Of a stretch of 64,000 bases of DNA, positions 1 to 8,809 are shown piece after piece. Under the pieces are notes generated by a model. It searched no databases, was not told the DNA's origin, and was given only the letters and a program-made list of their open reading frames with translations. Origin of the DNA: Sphingomonadales bacterium (GTDB lineage: Bacteria > Pseudomonadota > Alphaproteobacteria > Sphingomonadales > Sphingomonadaceae). Each line of letters starts with the position of its first letter. Positions within the stretch are counted from its first letter, which is position 1. The translations under genes and the position numbers were made by a program. The DNA is taken from contig JAGXTB010000245.1 of assembly GCA_018334165.1 (NCBI GenBank), positions 1 to 64,000 of the forward strand. Reading direction: 5' to 3'.

Positions 1-42
1 CCGCCCACCGGTGTGGCGGGGCAAATAACATAAGTTCGGTAG

Positions 43-61
43 TGGTAGCGGAGGAGGGACT
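43..61. repeat. att-like direct repeat, distal copy of tRNA-Met 3' end
   Basis: TGGTAGCGGAGGAGGGACT matches the last 19 nt (including CCA) of the tRNA-Met gene at 60514-60590 exactly, in the same orientation. The match stops at position 62. The rest of the tRNA is absent here, so this is a displaced att core and not a tRNA gene. The 42 bases to its left would be original chromosome. They include a GC-rich imperfect hairpin (about 1-20) that could have been the tRNA terminator. Confidence 0.75.
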
Positions 62-290
62 TACAAAGCAGACCTAACCATTTGATAATTATCCTAAGAT
101 TTATGATTGAGGGCCGAAATACCCCCATCGATACCCCGGAAAAGCTAATGCGATTAACCGCGCGAGATTTGCGATGCGCTGAATTTGGTCTTGCTGAGAG
201 CAACGCGGGTGAGTGGTTGCTTCCGCCACCTTTGGGGTTCTGCAAGTCTGATAAGCTCGTGAAGACCTCTTCACGCACATCTGCTTTGAG

Positions 291-1073
291 CTAGTAGACG
301 GTATAGCCGCCGTCGATGACTATCGAATCTCCAACATGATAGCTCGAATGGTCAGATGCCAGGTAAACCGCGATAGCGGCGAAGTCCTCCCCAGTCGCCC
401 AGCGACCTACCGGCGCGCGGCCGATAACTGCGCTGTTGAATTTGTCCCAGCCCTGCAACCGCTCGGTCAGATCGGAGCGCGTCCACCCTGGGAGGATGGA
501 ATTCACTCGGATACCCTTTGGTCCAAGCTCCACCGCCATTGCCCGGCTCAATGAAACCACTGCGCCCTTGCTCGCCCCATAGTGCTCATTCCGCGCGGCT
601 CCATGAATCGATGCCGTGGATGCGACGGATACCAGCGAACCGCCCCGATCTCCACTCTCGCCGCGTTTCAACATGTGTCTTGCTGTCTCACGCAGAGTAA
701 AAAAAACACCGTGTACGTTGACGCTCTCGATCCGCCGGAAGTCTTCCAGCGAAATGTCGAACATGTCTTTGCGCGGGATGCTCACGCCGGCATTTGCAAT
801 AGCCTGGTCAATACGCCCAAATTCGTCGATTATTGCACCGATACCGGCCTTGACTTCGTCTTCATTGGCTACATCGACGCGCCTGCAACGCACCGGGCCC
901 TGATATTCCTGCAGCTCTCGGATAGCGACCTGATTTTTCTCGGGTTTGTTGCCCCAGATGACAACGGTTGCACCGTGCATCGCCAGGCCCCGCGCCATGC
1001 CGAGACCGATGCCTCCGTTACCTCCTGTTACAAGGGCAACTTTGCCAGTCAGATCAAAGAGGCTAGCTTTCAT
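291..1073 (-). CDS. SDR family NAD(P)-dependent oxidoreductase
   Basis: A classical short-chain dehydrogenase of about 260 aa, a usual size for the family. The Rossmann glycine motif TGGNGGIG lies near residue 16, ANAG in the middle, the catalytic pair is in YGASK, and the C-terminal DGGYTVY matches oxidoreductases of the FabG/gluconate-dehydrogenase type. The ORF track starts 24 codons earlier, but MKASLFDLTGK is the natural N-terminus of the family, so I use the ATG at 1071-1073. It is the last gene on the minus strand before the island edge. A terminator-like hairpin separates it from the receptor gene, so it may have its own promoter. It probably oxidises a hydroxylated intermediate in the catabolic cluster; the substrate cannot be told from sequence. 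Confidence 0.85.
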   Translation of the reverse strand: MKASLFDLTGKVALVTGGNGGIGLGMARGLAMHGATVVIWGNKPEKNQVAIRELQEYQGPVRCRRVDVANEDEVKAGIGAIIDEFGRIDQAIANAGVSIPRKDMFDISLEDFRRIESVNVHGVFFTLRETARHMLKRGESGDRGGSLVSVASTASIHGAARNEHYGASKGAVVSLSRAMAVELGPKGIRVNSILPGWTRSDLTERLQGWDKFNSAVIGRAPVGRWATGEDFAAIAVYLASDHSSYHVGDSIVIDGGYTVY

Positions 1074-1233
1074 TCTTATATCCATGCATAACAACGAGCT
1101 ATACATCACAAATAGAGCTTCTGTCCCAACGCAAGGAAGCACCACGGCTTTTTTGGGCTCAAATGCGGAAGTCTTGTCGCAGATTCCCCAAGCTGACTTG
1201 CGCCGAAATCGCCATCGCCAAGATCGCCTAGCA

Positions 1234-1261
1234 AGGTGTCTGGGGCATTACCCAGACACCT
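1234..1261. terminator. Hairpin between TonB receptor and SDR genes
   Basis: AGGTGTCTGGG, a six-base loop, then CCCAGACACCT form a perfect 11-bp stem in the gap between the receptor stop and the SDR start. No U-tract follows on either strand, so termination is likely but not certain. It could instead be an mRNA stabilising element. Confidence 0.5.
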
Positions 1262-1385
1262 CACAAGGCCATCAAACTGCCATCATGAACGGACCAGACT
1301 CAACCTTTGATCGGCAAAAGTCAGGGAGCAAGTCATGTGGAACCCGCGATACCAGTTTCGTGAACATCAGGGTTGGCAGCTCTGA

Positions 1386-3665
1386 TCAGAACTTGACCCG
1401 CACTTGCACGCCGATCTCGCGCGGTTTCTCATCTGAAACTATCGACCCGCCCAAGGGCGACGCATAGCTGTATGACAGCCCATGCACGTTAAACAGATTG
1501 TGAGCGATCAGGGCCACTTCGAGATTACTCGGCTTGTATTCGATCCCGAAGCGGAGGTCCGTGCGCACCCGGCCAGGATCCGATCCGATAGTAGCCGCTG
1601 TGGAGTCGCTGATATACTGACGGGTACGGAACTCAAATTGCGCCGAAGCCGAGAATTGCACTTCGTCGCTCAGAGCGGTGGTGTAGTTGATGTCGCCAAT
1701 GCCGCTCCATTTGGGTGCGAGAATGAGGGACGGGATTGATCCCGCAACGGGCACCGTCTTCTTGACGTCGGCATAGGTGCCGGTAACTCCAAACCTCAGC
1801 CCCGTGAGGATCTCATAATCGATACCGAACTCAAAGCCTTCGCTGCGGATTTGATCGTTCCGGACGATGACAACGGTCGTAGGCAACCTGGTTGAGGTCT
1901 GGAAATCCTTGAGGTCGGTCCGGAACGCTGCGAGGTTGAAATGGCCAAGCGTTCCGATCTTCCACTTTACCCCAGCTTCGAAGGTTTTGGAAAATTCAGG
2001 CTTGAAAAAGGGATTCTCAAAGTACGCAGGATTGCCTGGAATGCCCGATGTCGGCGCCCCTTGATAGCCGAACCCTTTCGACGCGGTGGCGTAACTGGCA
2101 TAGATCTGCAAATCCGGGTTGACGAAATATTGGGCTTGCGCCGACCAGTCGAAGAAGTCCCGCGAATTGGTCACGGAGAACGGCGTAAACGGCAGGTTGC
2201 CCGAGAGTACGTTGGATCCGACAGGCAAACGCAATACGTTAACGCCATTAAATTCGCCGGTCTTTTTATAGTGTTCGTAACGAACCCCGCCCGTCAGCCA
2301 GAGACTGTCGACAGGTTTATAGGTAATTTGCGCAAAAATATCGGTTGATCTGGTCTTCTGAGTATAATCCCGGGAAAAAGCACCTCCCTGATTGCTTCCC
2401 GACGCTCCAGTCGCAGAATTGTAGGTCTGATCCGTGATTGAGGTGAAGCCCCAATTGTCATGCCAATAGTAAATTCCGGCCAATGCGGAAAGTGGGCCGG
2501 TTCCGTTGGTGGATATCCGCAGTTCCTGCGAGAACTGCTTGTTCCGATCATAACCTCCGGCAATTCGAGGAAGCTGCGCAAGACCCATCGCATCGATCAG
2601 ATTGTAATCATCATACTTCGAGTAGCCGGTCACAGCTGAGGCGGTCACCGGGCCAAGATCATAGCTCATGTTGGATACGAAGCGCCAAGCCTTCATCCGC
2701 GAGCCAGGCTCACTGAATCCAAAATAATTAATGGCAGGATTGTTGGCATCACCCGATCGCGGCGACGTGCGGACACTGTATGGAGCAATCCCAAACGACG
2801 GATCGCCGCGCAGCGCAGCGACACTCGCCGGAAGTGGACTGGTGACGGCACCATAGCGGAAGTATTGTCCGACGAGTTTCTGTTCGGTGTACTGGCCGTA
2901 AACATTCCATTCAAAGCCACCGTCAGACTTGTAGCGCAGTGCCACGCGGACGCCGTCGCGCTTTACGTTTGGCCAATCCGCACCGTTTAGCTCATTGTGG
3001 ATCCAGCCACCTTCGTTGCTGGTAAGTCCCGAAATTCGAACCGCGAGCGTGTCGGAAAGGGGCACGTTCACGACCGCATTAACGGTAGTCGTTCCCAGGT
3101 TGAATTCATGGTATGCCGATAACGAGCCGCCGAATTCGAAGTTGGGCCGGTTGGTCACCAGGGCTAGCGCGCCCATGCTGGTGCCCTTGCCAACAACAGC
3201 CCCTTGCGTGCCCTTGAGAAGCTCAACACGGTTCACGTCGAACAGTGCAGCGGAATACTCACGTCCATGCCCTGCATAAACGCCATCGACAAAAAAGCCT
3301 ACGGTCTGATCGAACGTGGCCGAAGAAGGGCTCGAGGCCAAACCGCGAACAACGGTTGCGATTGAACCTTGCGGAGCCTGCTGGATGCGGACACCCGGAA
3401 GTCCCGCAGTAATCTGCTCTATCGAAGTGACCGAACGCTGCTCAAGTTCAGTACCCGACGCAGTGGTGATGGTGACCGGTGCATTCTGGGCGCTCACATT
3501 GGTTTTAAGCGCAGTAACAACGATTTCCTCCGTACTCGTGGCGTCAGCGTCTGGAGCAGCGGCATCTGCAGCATTTGCTGGCGATACCACAGCAAGAGAA
3601 ACTGCAAGCGCGCCTGCGGCGACGCCAGCGCGCACTGAGATTTTACCCGTTTGGATTGCAGACAT
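1386..3665 (-). CDS. TonB-dependent outer-membrane receptor
   Basis: About 759 aa, typical for the family. A signal peptide (SLAVVSPANAADA) precedes a TonB-box-like segment (EEIVVTA), then a plug domain (GLPGVRIQQ, FFVDGVYAG, VELLKGTQG) and a long beta-barrel ending in an aromatic VRVKF terminus, as needed for BAM recognition. The start is the internal ATG at 3663-3665, preceded by GGGAGAG; the track start is six codons upstream. As first gene of the catabolic region it probably imports the hydrophobic substrate. A TGGCGCGGGTGTCA palindrome about 50 bp upstream suggests control by the TetR regulator. It resembles sphingomonad receptors for aromatic or terpenoid compounds more than siderophore receptors, but this is inference from context. 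Confidence 0.93.
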   Translation of the reverse strand: MSAIQTGKISVRAGVAAGALAVSLAVVSPANAADAAAPDADATSTEEIVVTALKTNVSAQNAPVTITTASGTELEQRSVTSIEQITAGLPGVRIQQAPQGSIATVVRGLASSPSSATFDQTVGFFVDGVYAGHGREYSAALFDVNRVELLKGTQGAVVGKGTSMGALALVTNRPNFEFGGSLSAYHEFNLGTTTVNAVVNVPLSDTLAVRISGLTSNEGGWIHNELNGADWPNVKRDGVRVALRYKSDGGFEWNVYGQYTEQKLVGQYFRYGAVTSPLPASVAALRGDPSFGIAPYSVRTSPRSGDANNPAINYFGFSEPGSRMKAWRFVSNMSYDLGPVTASAVTGYSKYDDYNLIDAMGLAQLPRIAGGYDRNKQFSQELRISTNGTGPLSALAGIYYWHDNWGFTSITDQTYNSATGASGSNQGGAFSRDYTQKTRSTDIFAQITYKPVDSLWLTGGVRYEHYKKTGEFNGVNVLRLPVGSNVLSGNLPFTPFSVTNSRDFFDWSAQAQYFVNPDLQIYASYATASKGFGYQGAPTSGIPGNPAYFENPFFKPEFSKTFEAGVKWKIGTLGHFNLAAFRTDLKDFQTSTRLPTTVVIVRNDQIRSEGFEFGIDYEILTGLRFGVTGTYADVKKTVPVAGSIPSLILAPKWSGIGDINYTTALSDEVQFSASAQFEFRTRQYISDSTAATIGSDPGRVRTDLRFGIEYKPSNLEVALIAHNLFNVHGLSYSYASPLGGSIVSDEKPREIGVQVRVKF

Positions 3666-3712
3666 GAACTCTCTCCCTCTCAATTTTATTTAACAGAGGG
3701 AATATCCATAAA

Positions 3713-3752
3713 TGGCGCGGGTGTCAATATGACAAAACAGGCGTAATGGCGT
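3713..3752. promoter_or_regulatory. Putative TetR operator(s) upstream of TonB receptor
   Basis: TGGCGCGGGTGTCA (3713-3726) matches TGGCACACGTGTCA at 21706 in 11 of 14 positions, and both are followed by ATATG. A weaker partner, AGGCGTAATGGCGT, begins 26 bp further on. The same 26-bp spacing separates site pairs at 21706/21732 and 24107/24133. Confidence 0.5.
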
Positions 3753-3923
3753 TCGCGTAATGTTCGTAAAGGCGGTAGTTCGGCTTCGCCGCGACGGGAC
3801 CGGTCCTTTGGTGTCGGAAACGCATGGGGCGCCCAAATTTTTTAGTCGAAGTCAAAGCGACGATCGACCCGCCACCTGCCCTCAACCAAGTCGCATAATG
3901 TTCCCAGCGCTAAGCGCCCGCAA

Positions 3924-5216
3924 TCAAGTTGAAGGCACGAAATTGGGTGCCTGAGCCGCTAGCTCTTCCCGCCGATAGAGGAACGACGCCCGAAAAAAGA
4001 ACAGGCAGGCGACGAGGGCCGATGGCGCAATACAAAGCAATCCAGTCTGCAACGCCAACGCCGGGTTGCTTCCCGTGCGAACCATATGGTCGCTAATTGC
4101 TCCAGCAATCACCGGCCCCAGAGACGATCCGAATCCGTTAATCCCAAAAAGGAGGACGGCGGTTGCCATCGACCTTTGAGCGTCCCCGACTCGAGCCTGC
4201 AGGGCAGTAAACGTTGGGCCCGCGTACATCGTGTAGAGAAGCGTCTCGACGCTGATTATTGCAAGCACAGTCGCGTAGCTCTCCGCCAGCAACCGCGCAA
4301 AAGTGAGCACAGTTATCAGCGGAAGCGCATATGCAAAGAGCCGCAAAGGACGCGATGGAACGCCGCGGCCGATCTTATCCGTAAGCCACCCACCCATTAG
4401 GGAACCTATGAATCCCGAAACGCCAAGCGTCAGTCCGAAGCCAAGCCCCACGTTACTCGCCGCAATCCCGTATTGCCGCATGATGTAGGCCGGAAACAAA
4501 GCATTTGACGCACCGATGCCCAGAAACATGATGCTGGCGCCTATCAGCAGATTGCGCAGGACCGGATCGGCGATGACATGCCTGGCCGTCGATGCGAAGG
4601 ACCCGGAAACGCCGGACGGTCCGCGCGGGGGCGCCATGGCATCCCGAACCGTGAGCAGCACCAAGAGACCCACCAGCACCCCCGGCAGGCCGAGCACGAT
4701 GAGTGCTATCCGCCAATCGAATAAATCGTTCAGAATGCCGCCGAGCGCCAGCCCGAACAAGATACCGAGCGGCGCCCCCGCCATGATAAGAGAATATGCT
4801 CGCCCGCGAGCGGCAGGCGGAAAATGAGCGGCGACAAGTGCGTGCGACGCGGGGGCCGCGCCTGATTCACCAAAGGCGACACCCACACGGCTTGCAGCGA
4901 GCGAATAGAAACCTGTCGCGAAGCCCCCAGCAGCTGTCAGCACGCTCCAGACCATGAGGCAGATTCCGATGATCTTTACCCTCGAAAAGCGGTCTGACAG
5001 GCGCGCAAGGGGAAAGCTGCCGATAGCATAAAAGAGTGTGAATAACCCACCCGTCAGCAAGCCGAGTTGCGTGTCGCTGAGATGAAGGTCATGCTTGATG
5101 GGTTCGGCGAGCATGACGAGCGCTTTTCGGTCCAGCATGGATATTACACCGACCAGCAGCAGCATCCATCCGACGTACCAGGCGTATCGCGACACTTCGG
5201 GTCGGGCGTTCACCAT
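3924..5216 (-). CDS. MFS transporter (spinster-like)
   Basis: About 430 aa with 12 predicted hydrophobic segments. Between TM2 and TM3 lies the MFS loop signature GxLxDRFSRVKI (seen as ARLSDRFSRVKI), and a DWR segment follows TM6. The first ATG, preceded by GGAGG at good spacing, is at 5214-5216; the track start is a GTG four codons earlier inside that ribosome-binding site. Sphingomonad catabolic clusters often carry MFS proteins of this spinster type for uptake of aromatic or terpenoid acids across the inner membrane. It is transcribed like the receptor but has its own upstream region with a candidate operator. The substrate is unknown; export of intermediates is also possible. Confidence 0.88.
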   Translation of the reverse strand: MVNARPEVSRYAWYVGWMLLLVGVISMLDRKALVMLAEPIKHDLHLSDTQLGLLTGGLFTLFYAIGSFPLARLSDRFSRVKIIGICLMVWSVLTAAGGFATGFYSLAASRVGVAFGESGAAPASHALVAAHFPPAARGRAYSLIMAGAPLGILFGLALGGILNDLFDWRIALIVLGLPGVLVGLLVLLTVRDAMAPPRGPSGVSGSFASTARHVIADPVLRNLLIGASIMFLGIGASNALFPAYIMRQYGIAASNVGLGFGLTLGVSGFIGSLMGGWLTDKIGRGVPSRPLRLFAYALPLITVLTFARLLAESYATVLAIISVETLLYTMYAGPTFTALQARVGDAQRSMATAVLLFGINGFGSSLGPVIAGAISDHMVRTGSNPALALQTGLLCIAPSALVACLFFFRASFLYRREELAAQAPNFVPST

Positions 5217-5294
5217 TTCATCCTCCACCGGTACCTGACTCCTTTATGAGGCAAGGCTCAACCGCCCGTGCTTTCAATCTCTGAAGGAAGATAT

Positions 5295-5308
5295 TGGCAC
5301 TAACGCCA
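5295..5308. promoter_or_regulatory. Putative TetR operator upstream of MFS gene
   Basis: TGGCACTAACGCCA is a near-perfect palindrome (TGGC...GCCA) about 80 bp before the MFS start. It matches the box in front of the TetR gene (TGGCACGAGCGCCA) at 12 of 14 positions, and both continue with TTAT. Confidence 0.55.
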
Positions 5309-5405
5309 TTATGACGCAAATGCAAAAATTGGAAATCAGCAGTGCACAGGAAAGCGCGCGGAATGGTCGCGAGAATGAGTCTCAGCCAAATGGTTACTGA
5401 TGCCG

Positions 5406-6044
5406 CTAGGCGCTCGTTCGTTCGGTCTCGATGCGTGCCACGATCTTGGGCAGATCCTCCATGCAGCTCTTTACATAGCCCGCAATATCGAACGACTGGT
5501 CCTGGCCCCAGAGGTCCAGCGCATCGGCGAAGAACTCTGTATAAAGCGTTGCCAATATCTTTGCGTGCCGCATCCGTATGGCCTCATCGCCATCGAGATG
5601 CGGCAGGATCGAGCTGATAATTGCATTGCGGGTCTGATTGCGAAGAATGACAAGCCTGTCCTTGAACTGTGGCGCCCGAATGGCCCGCAACATACGTTCG
5701 CGGCCCAGCCTGGTCGCGACAAACAATTCAAATTGATCGAGACGTGCATTGAAAATTGCAGTCGTCAGCGGCGCGGTCTTGAGACGGCGCTGAATGGCCT
5801 CCTCCATATATGATATGGCTTTCGGCACGTCTATGTAGATAACATCCGCCTTGCTTTCGAAGTAACGAAAGAACGTTCGCAGTGAAATATCAGAATTTTC
5901 GGCAATGGCTTCCACCGTAGTGTTCTCGAAACCGCCGTTTTCTGCGCCATTCGCCCTATAAAGCTCATCCGCAGCCCGAATAATATTAAGGCGCTGCTTC
6001 TCACGACGGCGTTCCGCCGGCGTCAATTGCTCATTCTCCACCAT
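5406..6044 (-). CDS. TetR/AcrR family transcriptional regulator
   Basis: 212 aa, the usual length. The N-terminal DNA-binding domain (residues about 15-70) has the family pattern TTVEAIAENSDIS followed by LRTFFRYFESKADV. The C-terminal half is helical and would form the ligand and dimerisation domain. It is the only classical regulator inside the catabolic cluster. Palindromes of one type lie before its own gene and before four other transcription units of the cluster, so the simplest model is a repressor released by a pathway compound or its CoA thioester, with autoregulation. This is inferred from site placement, not shown. It shares direction with its neighbours, so autoregulation would act through the site at 6081. 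Confidence 0.92.
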   Translation of the reverse strand: MVENEQLTPAERRREKQRLNIIRAADELYRANGAENGGFENTTVEAIAENSDISLRTFFRYFESKADVIYIDVPKAISYMEEAIQRRLKTAPLTTAIFNARLDQFELFVATRLGRERMLRAIRAPQFKDRLVILRNQTRNAIISSILPHLDGDEAIRMRHAKILATLYTEFFADALDLWGQDQSFDIAGYVKSCMEDLPKIVARIETERTSA

Positions 6045-6080
6045 AACGCGACTCCCCGATATTGCAGCCGTGTGCTACAA

Positions 6081-6094
6081 TGGCACGAGCGCCA
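6081..6094. promoter_or_regulatory. Putative operator upstream of TetR gene
   Basis: TGGCACGAGCGCCA lies 37 bp before the tetR-type start codon and is followed by TTATTG. The half-sites TGGC and GCCA are perfect. A further GACAGGCATGACA stretch about 25 bp on resembles a degraded second site. Confidence 0.55.
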
Positions 6095-6223
6095 TTATTG
6101 CATTCCGACAGGCATGACAACCACCGCGGCATATTCAATTGCCTTAGCAAGCAAGCTCATAAAAGATGGACCCCTCGCGCATGCACCGGGCCTCACTCAC
6201 GCAAATCTCGATGTTTATGGCAT

Positions 6224-7093
6224 TCACGCTTCGGGCTCGTCGGCGATGGAATTCACGAGTACACCAATGCCTTCGGCCTCCACTGTGCATACGTCGCCTG
6301 CCTTCATCCACAGCGGGGGTTTGCGGGCCATGCCCACGCCCGCGGGGGTACCTGTTACGATAACATCGCCCGGTTCCAGCGTAATCGCGGCGCTGAGCAG
6401 TTCAATCAAAGTCGGCACATCAAAGATCATGTCATCAGTAGAGGCGGACTGGACGACCCCACCGTTCAAGCGTGTTTCTAGTTTCAAACCCGCAATTGCT
6501 GGCGGCAGACAATCTGCGGTAACGAAAGCTGGACCAAACCCACCCGTGCCGTCGAAGGATTTGCCCATCGTCCATTGCGGCGATTTGAACTGATAGTCGC
6601 GGATGGAACCGTCATTGAAGACCGAATAGCCTGCAATATAATCAAGCGCTTCGGACGCCTTTACACGGCTGCACCTCTTGCCGATGATCGCTGCAATTTC
6701 CCCTTCAAAGTCGAGTTGCTCCGAAATTAGCGGACGAATGATCGATTGTCCCGAACCAACCAGACTGTTCGCCCAACGAGCGAAGACTGTCGGATAGGCG
6801 GGCGGCTCGAATCCGCTCTCGAGTGAGTGATCGGCATAGTTGAGGCCGATGCAGATGATCTTGCCTGGCTGCTGCAAAGGCGGAAGCAGCGTTGCACTGG
6901 CGAGGTCGATCTCCGGTGCCGCCGCTAGCACAGACGCAGCATTTGCCAGCGCAGATTCGCCAAGCCGGAGTAGTGTCAGTAAATCACCGGGATAGCGTTC
7001 GTCCCCCGAAGTGTATCCTCGGCAAGCGCCGTCGGTCCGTTCGATGGCAATCGCTTGAGAGCCATCGATTGAAAGGGTTAGAAAGCGTGTCAA
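6224..7093 (-). CDS. Fumarylacetoacetate hydrolase family protein (acylpyruvase-like)
   Basis: 289 aa. The FAH-fold C-terminal domain is plain: ICIGLNYADH, DFEGEIAAIIG (metal-binding acidic residues), GYSVFNDGSIRDYQ, then KSFDGTGGFGP and VIVTGTPAGVG. The family hydrolyses acylpyruvates or decarboxylates/hydrates ring-cleavage products. With an HmgA-like dioxygenase in the same cluster, cleavage of an acylpyruvate into pyruvate plus an unsaturated diacid is the likely job. It follows the acyl-CoA ligase gene by 21 bp and shares its operon. Decarboxylase or hydratase activity (HpcG/HpaG-like) cannot be excluded. Confidence 0.9.
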   Translation of the reverse strand: MTRFLTLSIDGSQAIAIERTDGACRGYTSGDERYPGDLLTLLRLGESALANAASVLAAAPEIDLASATLLPPLQQPGKIICIGLNYADHSLESGFEPPAYPTVFARWANSLVGSGQSIIRPLISEQLDFEGEIAAIIGKRCSRVKASEALDYIAGYSVFNDGSIRDYQFKSPQWTMGKSFDGTGGFGPAFVTADCLPPAIAGLKLETRLNGGVVQSASTDDMIFDVPTLIELLSAAITLEPGDVIVTGTPAGVGMARKPPLWMKAGDVCTVEAEGIGVLVNSIADEPEA

Positions 7094-7114
7094 ATCTATC
7101 TCCCAGCGAATATT

Positions 7115-8680
7115 TCAGGCGCGTGCGTCCCAAGTCGCCTTAGTAACGCCATCCTGGCGCAATTGATATTTCAGGATCTTACCGACGGGATTGCGCGGCA
7201 AGTCGTTGCGAAATTCGATGAAGCGGGGAACGGCGAAGCGCGGCATGCGTTCACTGGCCCAGCTCCACAACGCCCTCTCGTCAATTTTGGCCTCGGCTCG
7301 CAGTACGACCGTAAGTTTGATTTCATCTTCGCCTAATTCGGACGGCACCGCGTGGACCGCCGGAACTGCGACAGCTGGATGCTGCGAGAAGAGATTCTCG
7401 AGCTCGAACGAAGATACGTTCTCCCCGCTCTTGCGAAGGCGATCGTCCCCGCGATCGGCAAAATAAACATACCCATCCTCGTCCATGCGGACGAAATCAC
7501 CGCTGTGCCACCAAAGATTACGAGTTTTATCGGCGGACGCACCGCCATTGCGCCAATACCCGCTGCACATGACAAAGGGCGCTTTCGGCCGGTAGACGAG
7601 TTCACCAACCTCGCCTCGCGGAATTTCGCGGTCCCACTCGTCAACGACACGCAAGTCAAAGCTGTCGGTCGCTACGCCACAAGTGCCAGGTCGATAAGGC
7701 AGATCGCGAAGTGTGGTCAGGAATCCTCCTTCGCTCTGGCCGAGGGCACCGACATAGGTTTTCTGTATTCCGAAGCGCTCCTTTAGAAGCTCCTGAACGT
7801 CCACCGATGCCGCACCCGACAGGAACCTGACTTGCCCATGGCAGCGGGCAGCGGCTTCACAGTCGGGAGCCGTCGCGATTAAGGTCGCTGCCGTTCCCAA
7901 AGTCGGGACAAACTTGGCGCCGCTCGCTTCAATCTCGTCCCAAAATGTAGAAAGAGAGAAGCGCGGCGCGAAGTGGCCCTTTCCCGCAATGCTGATCGTG
8001 GAAATCAGATGTCCCGTTCCCGCAAGGTGAAACAGGGGAAGCGGCGTCCAAAGCGTTTCGGCGGCATCGCGCGGCACATTTTGCAGTCCGAGACGCGAGT
8101 AGTTGCAGAGATAATTATGGCTGATCACGCAGCCCTTCGACCGGCCGGTCGTGCCCGAGGTATAGATCAGGTGGCTCGGGTCGCCGGGCGCCGGTTCCCA
8201 TCCGTTAGGTGTATCGGAGTAATCCTGATATTCGTCGAACCGGCGATAGCTCCCGCCTGTCCCACGCACAATGACCACGGCCTCGCCAAGATCCACTGGT
8301 TTGGCTTCGAACGTCGCAAGCAATTCCTCGTCGACAAGGACGACTCGCGGCTCGCTGTCCGAAAGTTGATAGCGCAGCCATTCCCCCGTGTAGGAGGTAT
8401 TTACCGGTGCCCAGATCGCGCCCGCCTTGCTTGTACCAAACCAGGCGACGATAAAGCTCGTGCTGTTGAACATAAAGGCCGCGACCCGGTCGCCGGGAGC
8501 CACCCCAAGTTCGATCAAAAAGTTTGCGAAGCGTTCCGATTCCCGATCCAGATCTGGGTAGCTGATTTTTTCAGTTCCCGAAGCGAGGAAGCCATCGCCT
8601 CCGCCGGCTGCAGCTTTTCGCAGCAAAAGTATTGGAGAATGGAGCATCGTCTCGTGCCCGCGGAATACATCGCTTGTCAT
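7115..8680 (-). CDS. AMP-dependent acyl-CoA synthetase/ligase
   Basis: 521 aa, class I adenylate-forming enzyme. The P-loop-like motif YTSGTTGRSKG is near residue 170, followed by the substrate-pocket region PLFHLAGTGH, GALGQSEGG and the hinge motif YFADRGDDRLRKSGENVSSFELE. The conserved catalytic lysine near the C-terminus is in NPVGKILKYQL. The first ATG has GGAG/AGG upstream, so I keep the track start. It would activate a side-chain or ring carboxylate to its CoA thioester at ATP cost, starting the beta-oxidation-like steps run by the dehydrogenases and hydratases nearby. It resembles crotonobetaine/carnitine-CoA ligase-type enzymes of sphingomonads. The exact acid is unknown. Confidence 0.92.
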   Translation of the reverse strand: MTSDVFRGHETMLHSPILLLRKAAAGGGDGFLASGTEKISYPDLDRESERFANFLIELGVAPGDRVAAFMFNSTSFIVAWFGTSKAGAIWAPVNTSYTGEWLRYQLSDSEPRVVLVDEELLATFEAKPVDLGEAVVIVRGTGGSYRRFDEYQDYSDTPNGWEPAPGDPSHLIYTSGTTGRSKGCVISHNYLCNYSRLGLQNVPRDAAETLWTPLPLFHLAGTGHLISTISIAGKGHFAPRFSLSTFWDEIEASGAKFVPTLGTAATLIATAPDCEAAARCHGQVRFLSGAASVDVQELLKERFGIQKTYVGALGQSEGGFLTTLRDLPYRPGTCGVATDSFDLRVVDEWDREIPRGEVGELVYRPKAPFVMCSGYWRNGGASADKTRNLWWHSGDFVRMDEDGYVYFADRGDDRLRKSGENVSSFELENLFSQHPAVAVPAVHAVPSELGEDEIKLTVVLRAEAKIDERALWSWASERMPRFAVPRFIEFRNDLPRNPVGKILKYQLRQDGVTKATWDARA

Positions 8681-8809
8681 CTGCCTACTCCATAAACTTC
8701 ATGATCATCAGCTTTTTTCCACGCCGGAATCTCGCTCCCGATTACTTCTGGAGCAGATCGCTATAGGCCCGATTCTATTCCTGCTTCGAAGGGCCTTGCC
8801 GACCTCCTG

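Noticed and set aside
82-294. 70-aa plus-strand ORF next to the left repeat
   Set aside because: No ribosome-binding site or recognisable family; it ends within the SDR gene. It could be a tiny remnant but cannot be supported.
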